Part shown: positions 34,000 through 44,640 of the stretch, one piece after another
Layout: every line of letters starts with the position of its first letter
How positions within the stretch are numbered: position 1 is the first letter of the stretch
Assembly: GCF_036323735.1 (NCBI RefSeq)
Contig: NC_086031.1
Span: 44,625,225-44,689,224 of the forward strand
Reading direction: 5' to 3'
Source: Rattus norvegicus
Lineage: Eukaryota > Chordata > Mammalia > Rodentia > Muridae
DNA: 64,000 nt
Translations under genes and position numbers: made by a program
Notes under the pieces: model-generated
Told to the model about the DNA's origin: nothing
Seen by the model: only the letters and a program-made list of their open reading frames with translations
Database searches by the model: none

Positions 34000-34540
34000 T
34001 TGTTCTGCCAGAAAACCCGAATTCAGTAAATAACCATTGAATCTACTTGTCATGGAGAACTGGGATAAGTGCTGTGATAGCCACGACTTCAAGGAAACTC
34101 CAGAGTGGGAGGGAAGACGAGACATGAGCACAGACGTGGGGACACGACATAGCAAGGACTCACCTCTGCAAAAGCCACCTCTAGGAAGAGAAATTCAGTC
34201 CACATGGAAAAAGGAAGAGAATTTGCAGAGGAGGACACGCCAGAGCCCCGTGTTCTGTGAAGCCAGAGAATAAATTCAAGTCAGCCCGGAGCAGGAGACA
34301 GCGTCACAATTTGGAAAATTACTAACCCATTACTGATCTAATCCCTGATTAGGTTATTCAGATTGTAAATACATATTGAAGACTGAAAGGCTAACGCACA
34401 TATATAGGAGAAAACACACAACATTTGTCTTTTGGGGTCTGAGTTATCTCTCTAGGAATGATTTATTTTCTAGCTTAATCTATTTATCTGCAAATTTCAC
34501 AATGCCATCTTTCTTTCTTAACATTCCATTACGCAAATAA
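34000..34540. other. C4bpa 5' flank
   Basis: Expected to hold a non-coding first exon and promoter, but no TATA box or clear liver-factor site stood out. The frame stays open upstream of the ATG to 34155. A GTGAGT donor-like site lies at 34157-34162 on the minus strand and could close a 5' non-coding exon. Confidence 0.35.
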
Positions 34541-35290
34541 ATCTCACTTCCGTTACCCACTCATTAGTTGATGGATATGTAGGTTATTTCCGATTTCTGG
34601 CTAGTCTGAGTAGAACAGCAATGAACACGGATGATACGTGTCTCTGCAGTGGGGTGGAGAATCCTGTGGGCGTATGCGCAAAAGTGCTGCAGCTGGATCT
34701 TCTGACAGACTGGATTTCAGTTTTCTGAGGACCCTCCCCACACACACTGGTTTCCACAGTGGCTGTATCAGTTTGCCCTGCCACCACCAGTGAATAAATT
34801 TTCCCGGCATTCTCACTAGCACGTGTTGGCATTTATTTTATGATCTTGGCCATTCTGACTGGAGTAAGTTGAAATTTCAAAGTTGCTTTCATTTGCATCT
34901 GGCTGGTGGCCGAAGATGTTGAGCGTTTCCTTAAGTCCTTCTAAACTATTTGTATTTGATCCTTTGAGAACTTGCTATTTATTCTGTATCCCCCCTTTTA
35001 ATTGCATTGTTTATTTTCTTGAAGGTCGGGGCTTTTCTTTTTAAATTCTTTATACAGTTTAGATATGAGTCCTCCACCAGATGTGTAACTCGTGAAGATT
35101 CCTAAAAGAAGACATTTTCTTCTTCATCCTGCAGCTACTGCTTTACCCAAATAATAGTGTTCTTTACTGTACAGAAGCATTTTAGCCTCATGAGGTCCCA
35201 TTTATTAATTGTTGTTCTTAATGCCTGTGCTGCTAGTGTATTGTTCAGAAAGTCCTTTACTGTGCCAATGAGATCAAGTCTATACAACAT
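34540..35290 (-). repeat. L1 fragment, antisense
   Basis: The plus strand reads CACTCATTAGTTGATGGATA, AACAGCAATGAACACGGATG and GGTCCCATTTATTAATTGTT, typical antisense murine L1 ORF2 tail phrases, with a broken frame. It lies just upstream of C4bpa. Confidence 0.8.
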
Positions 35291-36402
35291 AGTCTTATAG
35301 ATGTACAAAGAGAAAACTAGAATATGAGTATTAAATGGGGAGGGTAATGAGAGAGCAGAACAAATGAGGGAATATAAAGAATGACAACTAATATTAAAAG
35401 CCATTTGGAAAATTATATGGAAATCAGCTTCTGTAGATGCTTCCTAAAATATATACATTTATGGAATGAATTTAAATAGAATAACCATATAATGGGGGAG
35501 ACAATGCCCCAGCTAGATATCTTATGCCACCAAATAAATACCACAGGCTGTTTCTCAGGCTATTGGTTGCTTTCCATGGTAACCCCTTTGGTAAGCCCCA
35601 TCGCTGAAGACAACATTACTTATATTGTCATACATAGAGAAACTAAGCTGGTACCCAACTAGAAGCTTCACCCTTACTAACTAACATTCATGGTTCTGAG
35701 AGGTACTATGCACACTTAGGAGGAGAAATGTATTCATCAATATCACCTTGATACAACCTCTAAGACTCACAACAGAGATCTGCCTGCAAGATATCCTGGT
35801 GCAATAGTGACACAAACATTATGGGAAGAAACAATAGCTCTTTTTTTTTTTTTGCATTGGATTTAAGGTCCATCCCATGAGATGGAATCCAGACCTGACA
35901 CTGCTCAATTGTCTAAGATGGGCCATGACTTAGAAGGAAACCTATTATTATTACTCTGTTAACTGAACATAGCAATAAAATGAATACATCACTATACCCT
36001 TAGATTAGCACCCCACTAAACTCCGATCAGAAAAGCTTCTTGCAGTAGATTGGAATTAACATGGTCACCCAAAACTGGACAGTGTGCAGAGACTGAGAGA
36101 CTTTAGGGTGCTCAGTCCTAAACAGGATGTCTTCATCCAACCACTCCCCTCAAGGATCAGGGATGTCTGAGGAAGAAGAGGTGGAAAGACTGTAAGAGCC
36201 GAAGGTGGTAGATGGCTCACTGTAAATAAATAGTGTCTTCCATACACAACTCTTAGCTTAAAACACTCTGTAATACATGCAATTCTATGTATAAATATGC
36301 AAATATAGTTTTAATAAACTTTTCTCATCTGGTGACGGGGTCCTCCAAAATTAAAGATTGCCTAACAAAACTCCCAATACCAGACATAAGCAGCCCCCTT
36401 TT

Positions 36403-36782
36403 AATCAGAGAAAGAACTGGAAGAGCTTGAAGGGGCTCGAGACCCCATATGTACAACAATGCCAACCAACCAGAGCTTCCAGGGACTAAGCCACTACCTA
36501 AAGACTATACATGGACTGACCCTGGACTCTGACCTCATAGGTAGCAATGAATATCCTAGTAAGAGCACCAGTGGAAGGGGAAGCCCTGGGTCCTGCTAAG
36601 ACTGAACCCCCAGTGAACTAGACTGTTGGGGGGACTGCGGGAATGGGGGGAGGGTTGGGAGGGGAACACCCATAAGGAAGGGGAGGGGGAAGGGGGATGT
36701 TTGCCCGGAAACCGGGAAAGGGAATAACACTCGAAATGTAAATAAGAAATACTCAAGTTAATTAAAAAAAAACATAAAAAAA
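36403..36782 (+). mobile_element. Young L1 3' end with 11-bp TSD
   Basis: Only the last 380 bases of a rat L1: G-rich tract, GCCCGGAAACCGGGAAAGGG, TCGAAATGTAAATAAGAAAT and an A-rich tail. Flanked by perfect AGCCCCCTTTT copies at 36392-36402 and 36783-36793. The sequence resembles the L1 at 15637-16821 almost base for base over the shared part. Confidence 0.95.
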
Positions 36783-37328
36783 AGCCCCCTTTTGAGTTTT
36801 TGTCTAGGGATGTCAGAGACATACAGTCTACTGCTGTTGCCCTTGGTTACCCCCTAACAGTGAAAGGTAAGTCTCTACTGCTGAAGACGCCATGCACTTT
36901 GGAAACAAAGACTAGAGACCGGAAATGGAACTGATCTGAATGCCCCCTCCCTGAGGACTTAAATGTTACTTACTAGAAGGCATCATGCAACCTTCTGAAA
37001 AAGAAAGGAGGCGACCGACAGTCCTACCCAGCTATGATGTCTATGAATGCATCAAGGAGCAACACGACCCACTAACCCTAAGGGTGCAGCGGTAAGACAC
37101 AGAGTTTGAAAGTAACCAGAAACTATCCAATTGGACTTAAGACCCATTCGACAAGAGGAAAACCATGTCTGTTATTGCAAACCTGGTTAACCAACATCTC
37201 AATGCTAGTGAAGCCCCAGTTCTTAGCAGAGAATCTACAAACCACTAATTTACTAAACCTGCATAGTCTCTAAAAACAGTCTATAAACATTTATCCTACT
37301 ATTCACTTAGTCTTCACCCCCATCAGAA

Positions 37329-37352
37329 AATACACACACACACACACACACC

Positions 37353-37384
<32 letters not shown>

Positions 37385-37390
37385 CAAAAC
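37329..37390. repeat. Compound microsatellite (CA)n(CCA)n(CAA)n
   Basis: A (CA)n run passes directly into (CCA)n and then (ACA)n, an unbroken series of three related units over about 60 bases. Confidence 0.9.
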
Positions 37391-37990
37391 AAATAACAAC
37401 AAAACCCCCAACTTGTCTTTCCAACAGAGACCACCACAGAAAATCAAAACCAATCAAAATGCAGAGTTATGGGGCCCAGTTCTAATGGCTACATCTAAAA
37501 AACACTCCTGCACCTGAGAGGAAACTTTACAGAAGAGGTGGCAGAAAGATTGTAGGAGCCAGGGGATCGAGGAGTTTACTGTGAGATTATGTCACCGAGT
37601 AACATCAGAAACTAGATCAGAAACGTCTCACCAACATAACCTCCCAAACATGACCCAAACAAGGATACTGACAATCATACAAAATGAGAGAGGGGAATCC
37701 CACGAGTCATTGATTGTACACAAAGAACTATAGGCAACTGAGAAAAGCTGGGAGTGAGAGCTGTGATCTTCCCCATTGGTTTTCTAATGCTAAATGATCA
37801 GCCCTGAAAACATACACATAAGTAACATGGTATGGGTGGGACAGGTTATATTTAGGAATAGACACATGCAATAACAATTCATGCAAAAGGAGGCCATCTT
37901 TGAAAGGGAACAGGGAGGGCTATACGGGAGGATTTGGAGGGAGGAAAAGGAATGGGAAAATGTAATTATTCTCAAAAATAGTAAATAGAA

Positions 37991-38920
37991 CACAGAGGTG
38001 CACACACTAAAGAGCTTGCAACACTAAAGAGCTTGCAGACCAGCTTTACCCCCAGCACTCTACCCACGTGCTCAGTAACCTACTGACCTGCAGTAGCAGA
38101 GAAAGGACCCTGTGGTGCTGACTGGATCTCTCCTGTACTAGTTTCTCCCAAGATGAGAGTTGATCACATTATCCTAAAACTGGCCAGTAATTGCTCTATC
38201 AAAAAGTTCCTGGAGTCGACCCACGCGCAGGTGATCCTTGCATTCCGCCCACGCAAGTGGCTGATCAGGTAGTTGAATAAGATGGACAGGGAGAAACTCT
38301 CCCCGTCCCGGTGGATGATTAACAGACGAAGCAGTGTTTCCCTAGTCCCCTTTCCCACCAGCCCTCGTTCTTCGCCATGTGTTGCAATTGTTTATTTTCT
38401 TCTCTGCCAAGCATTTCCCCTAAGTGAGAAGGGTGACTGGAATTTGATGCCAGAATTTTCCGTCTTTTCATAACCATAAGAGTTATGCAACACAAAACCC
38501 AACCAGCCTAGAAGCCCTGAGTTGGAGTTCAGATCCACTCTGACCAAAATGTCCTCTTCCCAGGACACTAGTCCCAGAGACACATGGGGACCTCCCGAGG
38601 CCCTGGCTCTTCACTCATCTCCACATCTCACCTGAAGCTACAATAGACACGGAGTGTATTTTGTTTATTGAGTTTCTGTTGTGTGCTGACTTGCCTGGAT
38701 CATACTCAGAGCTTAACAGATGTTAACAACTACCACCACCAGGCACCAAATGAAAGTCAGTCTGACACTGGTCACTACTCAGAAAAATGCAATGAAGATG
38801 CTAATTTATGTGTTTGAGATCACGTAAATCTATGGATAAAGCCAAGTCCTAAAATGGCCTGTTTAGTTTATTAATAATAAGTTTAAAGATGTGTGTGCCC
38901 AAAAGATTGCTATTGAAAAG
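37991..38920. other. Intergenic, no element recognised
   Basis: Short open frames on both strands at 38164-38583 have no recognisable similarity. A 17-base near-perfect tandem duplication (ACACTAAAGAGCTTGCA) lies at about 38006-38038. Confidence 0.4.
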
Positions 38921-38924
38921 CAGT

Positions 38925-39325
38925 TCTGGACCAGTGAGATGGTTCTGTGGGTAGCAGTGCGTGTTACAAAGCCTAAAGACCTGAGTTTTATCCCCAGAAT
39001 GAACCAACTCCTGCATGTTATCTTTTGACTACCAGATACGAACCATGCCACAAATTCCCCATATATAAATAAATAATTGTAACTCTAAAAATAAGTAGTA
39101 AAAATTAGTTCTTACCGGATGTAGCGGTACAAGCTCATAACTGTAGCATTTAGGAGGCTGAGGCAGGAGGATTAGGAGTTCAACATCAGCCTGGGCTACA
39201 TGGTAAGATCCTATCTCAGAAACCAAGGGCTGGAAACAATGTTCAGTGGTAGAACTCCTGTCTGACATGTACAAGGTCCTTGGCTTGGATCCACATAGTG
39301 AAACAAAACAAAGCAAAACTTCTTT
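38925..39325 (+). repeat. SINE pair: B2/B3-like then B4 (B1+ID)
   Basis: 38925-39090 reads as a diverged B2/B3 (GACCAGTGAGATGGTTCTGT). 39108-39320 joins a B1 body (GGAGGCTGAGGCAGGAGGAT, CAGCCTGGGCTACATGGTAA) to an ID-like tail (TGTTCAGTGGTAGAACTCCT), the standard B4 structure. Confidence 0.75.
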
Positions 39326-39729
39326 GACATCATAATTTATTTCCCGTAACAAACACTAATGGCCCCACAGATGGAGGTTATAGGTAAAGTTTGACCAGGA
39401 TATGAGACTTAGGGTGGGCCTTCAATGATGAGCAGAAATTACTCAGATGAAAATGAGAAGAATATTAGAGGTAAAGAAAGCACAGATATGTCACAAAGGT
39501 CAGAGACTGACTTAATGTGTTAAGAGTCCACGTAAAGGTGATCCTACAAAGTCCTGGATGCTGAGTTAGAGGAAATAACGCCCGTAAGTTCAGTCTTCAA
39601 AATGTCATTTTCCAATGTGTTCAAGTTCTTTTCCTGCTTTCTACTATGATGGGCACAGAGTTTTCTCTCTGAGGGGACTAACTTACTCTCAACACGTCAC
39701 TTTGCCTTCTCTTTTAGGAATGCACTCTA

Positions 39730-39978
39730 TTAGTTACATCTCTGCCATTGTTTTTCTCTCCTGTTCAGCCCTGATTTAAAGGGTTGATTCTTCTTTTCTA
39801 CACTTTTCACGTTGTCTCTTATCCCGAAGTGTTCCTGAAATCTTGCCAAAACTTCAAATTCCTTTTCCTTCTTTACTCTGACACTGAACTTCTCGAGAAT
39901 GCAGTCTTCATCTGCAGGTTCAAATGTCTTTGGTTTATCTCTTGTAATGTTTCTGAAGCCTTTAACATTGCTGAACAT
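39730..39978 (-). other. Unidentified 82-codon open frame
   Basis: An uninterrupted Lys/Glu/Phe-rich frame on the minus strand, with a plausible ATG but no recognised domain, repeat or splice context. The composition (many K, E, R, F) is more protein-like than most random frames here. It could be a decayed exon or a retrocopy fragment. I cannot name it, and chance is a real possibility. Confidence 0.25.
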
Positions 39979-40059
39979 TTCTATTCTAAATTACCCTTGC
40001 CCTTTGACTCTGGTGACTCTTAGTTGACTCTTGTCTCTTGTGACTCTTAGTGCTATCAG

Positions 40060-40385
40060 CTAGGAGATGAGCCTTTGGGTATGTCTGTGGGGGATTATCT
40101 TGACTTTGTCAATTGAAGTGAGAACTACAGGTGACACCATTCCCTAGGCTGGGGTCCTGTACAGTACAAGACACTGAGCACAGCATGCTAGCAATGCATG
40201 TATTTATTGTTCTCCTCTGACAAAGCACACACTATGATCAGCTACCTCATGCTTATGATGCCTTTAATTCCCTGTTATGTTGGACTGCAATATGGGACAG
40301 TGAGAGAAAAACAAAGAGCTTTCTCCCGAAGTTACTTTTGTAAAGGTATTTTATTACTGCAGCAGGAAAGGAAACTAAGAGAGCT
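40060..40385 (+). repeat. Probable fragment of the unnamed rodent repeat
   Basis: GGGGGATTATCTTGACTTTG followed by AATTGAAGTGAGAACTACAG resembles phrases of the family at 13636-13962 (GTCTTGTTAATAATTGATAT), but it is diverged. Confidence 0.35.
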
Positions 40386-40481
40386 CCCATATTAATCCTA
40401 AAGTCTCCTGAATCTTCTAATTTCCTTTAACTTTTTGATAACTCCTTTTCCTTACTCTTATCCATTAAAAAATGTATTTCA

Positions 40482-40667
40482 TGGACTGGAGAGATGGCTC
40501 AGTGGTTAAGAGCACTGACTGCTCTTCCTAAAGGTCCTGTATTCAACTTCCCGGCAACCATATGGTGGCTCACAACCATCTGTAATGGGATCAGATATCC
40601 TCTTCTGGTGTGTCTGAAGATACCTACACTGTATGCATATAAATAAAATAAATCTTTTTTAAAAATG
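40482..40667 (+). repeat. B2 SINE
   Basis: Full-length B2: GGACTGGAGAGATGGCTCAG, GGTTAAGAGCACTGACTGCT, CCATATGGTGGCTCACAACC and a tail AAATAAAATAAATCTTT. Few changes from consensus. Confidence 0.95.
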
Positions 40668-40689
40668 CATTTCATTTTCTTCTCTTTTC

Positions 40690-40785
40690 CTATTTTGTTG
40701 TTTAGGAAGAGTCTCACTCTGTAACCCTGGCTGACCTGGAACTCCATACGTAGACAGACTGGCCTCTGCCACACCTAGCTCTTCT
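40690..40785 (-). repeat. B1 SINE fragment, antisense
   Basis: Reads AGAGTCTCACTCTGTAACCC, TGGCTGACCTGGAACTCCAT and GGCCTCTGCCACACC, the antisense B1 body. Confidence 0.8.
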
Positions 40786-41222
40786 CCTTATTAAAAGAAA
40801 ATCTCTTAATTTTAATGAATTTACCTATTTTCATCCTTTACACATTCCCAGTAGGAGGACCACTTCATAGTATCTCGCTGTCTTTGATTACTGTCCTAAG
40901 TTCTGTTCACATTATTGTTATCTGAGTGATTTGCTCAAATATCTCACACACAGCATGTCTAAAAAGAACACCGAATTCTCAACAATGGAACTTCGGGGCT
41001 GCTTCTGAACACTTCTTCCCTGATACAATCACTCCACAAGTCATCTTGAAAAGTATCCCGGGCGCGCGCGTCCGCGGAGGCCCGGCCTGTGAGGGCTCCG
41101 GATCCCGCTGTAAGATGAGCCTGGGGCCATGACAAGTGAAATGGTGATGAGTTACCTGAGATGCTAATTAAGTAACAGAGGAGATTAGAACTCAGGTTTC
41201 CTGCCTCCCAAGATTGTTAAAA

Positions 41223-41519
41223 ATGAGTCTGCGGAAGCAAACCCCTAGTGACTTCTTAAAGCAGATCATCGGGCGCCCAGTTGTGGTGAAATTAAACTCT
41301 GGCGTGGATTACCGAGGGGTCCTGGCCTGCCTGGATGGCTACATGAATATAGCATTGGAACAGACAGAGGAGTATGTAAACGGACAGCTGAAGAATAAGT
41401 ATGGAGACGCATTCATCCGCGGAAACAATGGTCTTGAGTATACACCAGATCAGTTTGTGAGTGGAAAGAGAATTCTCCGTGGAATTTTGGAACTAGAAAT
41501 TCTCCTCTTTGTCAGTTGA
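41223..41519 (+). CDS. Read-through ORF of the Lsm6 retrocopy
   Basis: The frame reads MSLRKQTPSDFLKQIIG to FIRGNN as in LSM6 (69 residues, covering the Sm1 motif and most of Sm2). It then runs into the retained intron, adding about 29 unrelated residues (starting GLEYTPDQF) before TGA at 41517. The last Sm strand (VLYIS) is lost from this frame, so a product would have an incomplete Sm fold and is unlikely to enter the LSM2-8 or LSM1-7 ring. If the copy were transcribed and the intron removed, the normal 80-residue protein would result. No promoter is visible beyond the copied 5' UTR. Confidence 0.6.
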   Translation: MSLRKQTPSDFLKQIIGRPVVVKLNSGVDYRGVLACLDGYMNIALEQTEEYVNGQLKNKYGDAFIRGNNGLEYTPDQFVSGKRILRGILELEILLFVS

Positions 41520-42649
41520 TGAAGAGCTGAGGACGTTGGTGTACTGAGCAGAACCGTCTGTCCGTTCCCTTAAATAACCATGTACTGTGTTCTCCTGGTC
41601 ATATGTGAGATGGAAGCCACTGCTGTGCCCCTGCACACCCCTGGCACTTAGCCCTTTGTCCTTTTTCCAGTCAAGATTCAGGTGCCTTCTGTGGGGCTTT
41701 GTACCTTTCTCCGTGTCAGAAGTGGGTCAGAAAGCCTGGCTTTGAAGTTCTGTGACTGTTGGCCACTGCCCTGCTTACTATGGCCATTTTAAGTCACCTC
41801 ATTTCAAAGTACAAATTGTCAGTAGAGTCATATTTGAATACTTGGAGGCTAAGGAAAGCATGGACATCACTAGGAATTAACCCTCAGCCCACTTGTGGGT
41901 CCCATTTCCTTCCATGAGGAGCTCTTTTCTTCTGGAATTGATTTCTTCATTTCTGAGGATTGAGAATCTTCTAACAGCCTTAAAGGTTGGGTCTTGTTAG
42001 GGACTAAATATACTGGCTTCCTGTATCTACCTCGTTTATGTTTCAGTAGTTCCTTCTACTTCATATCCTTCTTACTTGCCCCCCTCCTTTTGCTTGGAAA
42101 TATTATGATCTTGTCTGCCCTCAAAGCAGCTGATAGTACCCCATAGCAGGGAATACTCCTACAGTGACATCCACCCAGCATGTCTAGTGTCCCTGGCAGT
42201 GGCTTTTCTCATTCTGATGATCCCTACACTATACACGTTGTACTTAGTAACAGTTGTCATTATTCCCACAACCTATACGTGGCTCTTAAAGAGGATCCTG
42301 GTTCACTTGGTTGAAGTCTGTGCTGGGCTCTTTGAGGAGACATCTACTGTTCACTTTAGACAGGCTTGTCAGTATCTGAAGATGTGTGGGATGGGAGGAG
42401 GGCACACCCTAGGTAACAGCCTGACCAGTGGCCAGGTGGCCCCTTTTGTCCTATCTCCGTGCAGCACACAGTCGCTGCTCAGTATGACTGGCGAAATTAC
42501 ATGTTGGATGACACCAAAGGTTTATACTGATCACAGAGTAAGGACTTTGCTATCTTAAAAGTGTCTTCTCATTTTTTTCTCCTATGGAAACAGCAACTAT
42601 ACACTGGGAAGATGAATGAAAATAATACTATTTCTTTCTTTTACTTTTT

Positions 42650-42822
42650 TCTTCATGTGTATGTTTGTCTGCATGCATGTAAGTGTATCACGCGTGTGCC
42701 TGGTACTTAAGGCCACACAAGGTCACTGGACCCCCTGGAACTAGAGTTACAGTTGGTTGTGAACTGCTTTGTAGGTACTAGGGACCCAGCATTGTTGCTC
42801 TGTAACATCTGTAAGTGCTCTT
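42650..42822 (-). repeat. B3-like SINE inside the retained intron
   Basis: Antisense-looking B3/B2-related text: CTGGAACTAGAGTTACAGTT, TTGTGAACTGCTTTGTAGGT and GTAAGTGCTCTTAAATGATG, with diverged ends. It may have been present in the parental Lsm6 intron before copying. Confidence 0.65.
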
Positions 42823-42835
42823 AAATGATGAGCCG

Positions 42836-42972
42836 TCTAGGATGGGGAGGGGACACCCATATAGAAAGGGAGGGGGAGGGGCTAGGGGGATGTTGGCCCG
42901 GAAACCGGGAAAGGGAATAACAATTGAAATGTAAATAAGAAATACCCAATTTAATAAAGATGGAGGGGGAAA
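42836..42972 (+). mobile_element. Short L1 3' tail with 13-bp TSD
   Basis: GGGGAGGGGACACCC, GGCCCGGAAACCGGGAAAGG and TGAAATGTAAATAAGAAATA mark the last about 130 bases of a murine L1. Perfect duplication AAATGATGAGCCG at 42823-42835 and 42973-42985. It sits at the end of the B3-like SINE, inside the retained intron. Confidence 0.93.
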
Positions 42973-43711
42973 AAATGATGAGCCGGCTCCCCAGACAGTC
43001 TGAATCCGAGACCTAGCCTAAAAGATTTAGCTGATTTGCTTTTCTCAAAGCTTAATTGTGATAGTAACAAAATATTCTTAAATTTTAGGTACTTTTGATT
43101 TTCTGATTCTTGGTCATAATTTGTAAAGTCACCAACATGCATAGATACGACTAGTTACAATTTTGTAAGATATCAAAGCTCTGTGTCAACTCAAAACTCA
43201 TTTTATCGTGACCTTCATTGCATGGTATAAAAGTCCTTTAAGGTGTGCGAGGTGCAGGCCAGGACCCACGAGCCTTTAAAACTGAGGCTGTGCCACTTGA
43301 GTGACAGCTCATTCTCTTGTCTTTCCAGTGCTGTACATAAGTACACAGAAGAGGCGGATGTGAAGACGCCAGGAGAGAGGCACTGCTCTTCAGCGATGGA
43401 TATATGATCACTCTTATGATCTTGGTGGCCTGTTTTTGTGGTGGCTGGTGGGGGTTTTGTTTTCTTTTGTTTTTTTAATTGACATCAGAATAAGATAGAG
43501 GTATTACATTACAGATTGAATCTTAAGCTTTTCACATTTGTTTCATTGCTTATTATTTCTGCCTGTACAGATGCTAAAATTAAAACAGTTTGTTTCTCAA
43601 GAAAAAAAAAAAAAAAAAAAGAAAAGTATCCCAACCCCTGTCATTTCTACTGCTCTGTTCTAATTTCTGCAGCCACGAGAACAGTCCAGACTATCAGTAC
43701 CTTTTGTGTGC

Positions 43712-44000
43712 ACGTCTTAGTCTGTTTCCTGTTTCTATCGCAGAATGCCTAAGACCGGGTACTTTATAAAGAACAGAGATTTACGTCTTACATCTCTGGA
43801 GACTATTTGGTCTAAAACTGAAGGGCCTGCTTCTGGCAAGGGCTTTACTGCTGCATCATCCCACTGTTGGAGGTAAAGGGCAAGAGGACAAGCATGAGGC
43901 AAAGAAGGAATGGAGCTGGACGCAATTCTTTTACCAGGACTCCTGTGATAACTAACCCAGTTGGTACCGATTCATTCTGAGGACACCTGTCTGTAAAACC
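43712..44000 (-). repeat. Old mammalian MaLR LTR (MST/MLT-like), antisense
   Basis: The plus strand reads TCTTAGTCTGTTTCCTGTTT, CAGAATGCCTAAGACCGGGT and TTTATAAAGAACAGAGATTT, the antisense head of older MaLR LTRs, with high divergence. Confidence 0.6.
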
Positions 44001-44009
44001 TAATCAGTT

Positions 44010-44640
44010 CTTATGCTGGATAGTTTTATGTCAGCTTGACACAAGCTAAAGCACTGGGTCTCAACCTTCCTAATGCTAACACCCCTTAATACAGTTCCTT
44101 ATGTTTTGGTGACTCGCCACCATAACATGATTTTCACTGCTATCTCATAGTGGTCACTTTGCTACTGTTACGAATAATAATGTAAATAGCTGATAGACAG
44201 GATATCTGATATGCTACCCCTTGTGAAAGTTTGTTCAGCCCCCAAAGGGATGGCAGCTCACAGATTGAGAAACACTGAGCTAAAGTTACCTGAGAGGAGG
44301 GAACCTCAAATGAGAAAATGCCTCCAGAGGACGGAGCTGTACACAAGCCTGTAGAGCATTTCCTGATCATAACTTAATTGATGGGGAGGGTCCAGCCCTT
44401 TATGGTTGGTGCCATTCCTGGGCTGGTAATCCTGGGTACTAAAAGAAAGCAGACCGAGCAAGCCAGTAAGCAGTACCCTCCATGACCTCTGCATGGGCTC
44501 CTGCCTCCAGGTTCCTGCCCTGCCTCAATTCCTGTCCTGACTTCCTTCAATAATAAACTACAAAGTAGAAGTGTAGTTCTTCCCAGCTTGCTTTTGGTCA
44601 TGGGGCTTCATCACAGCAATAGAACCCAAATTGGAGAAGC
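44010..44640 (+). repeat. Unnamed rodent repeat split by a hAT element
   Basis: Same family as 13636-13962: TATGCTGGATAGTTTTATGT at the start, GGGGAGGGTCCAGCCCTTTA in the middle and TTTTGGTCATGGGGCTTCAT, ACAGCAATAGAACCC at the end. Interrupted at 44052-44277. Confidence 0.65.
44052..44277. mobile_element. URR1-like hAT DNA transposon (non-autonomous)
   Basis: Terminal inverted repeats CACTGGGTCTCAA and the reverse complement of TTGAGAAACACTG, flanked by the perfect 8-bp duplication AGCTAAAG at 44044-44051 and 44278-44285. The body has TGATATGCTACCCC and similar phrases of the rodent URR1 family. Non-coding, moved by an hAT transposase in trans. Confidence 0.9.

Larger units (their letters stand above)
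35500..37990. repeat. Old repeat-like tract hosting a young L1
   Basis: Phrasing and composition suggest an old murine LTR or L1-internal sequence. A phrase of the form GAAGAGGTGG(C)A(G)AAGA(C/T)TGTA(A/G)GAGCC occurs at about 36176-36200 and again at about 37534-37560, in the same orientation, which hints at a duplicated element 1.4 kb apart. No coding frame. Family not identified. Confidence 0.4.
41060..43620 (+). pseudogene. Lsm6: Semi-processed Lsm6 retrocopy, last intron retained
   Basis: Bounded by perfect 12-bp direct repeats GAAAAGTATCCC (41048-41059 and 43621-43632), with an ATTAAA signal (43579-43584) and a 19-base poly(A) (43602-43620), so it is an L1-type retrotransposition product. 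It starts in a CpG-rich 5' UTR (GGGCGCGCGCG). The frame 41223-41429 encodes the first 69 residues of the U6-associated Sm-like protein LSM6, with no change from the protein as I know it. At 41431 the sequence enters a GT-starting intron. After a CTTTCCAG acceptor (43321-43328) the true last exon follows (43329-43363, encoding VLYISTQKRRM and TGA), then the 3' UTR. So 1,898 bases of intron were copied with the transcript. Confidence 0.93.

Noticed and set aside
42187..42558. 123-codon frame with a hydrophobic start
   Set aside because: It lies wholly within the retained Lsm6 intron and has no resemblance to a known protein.
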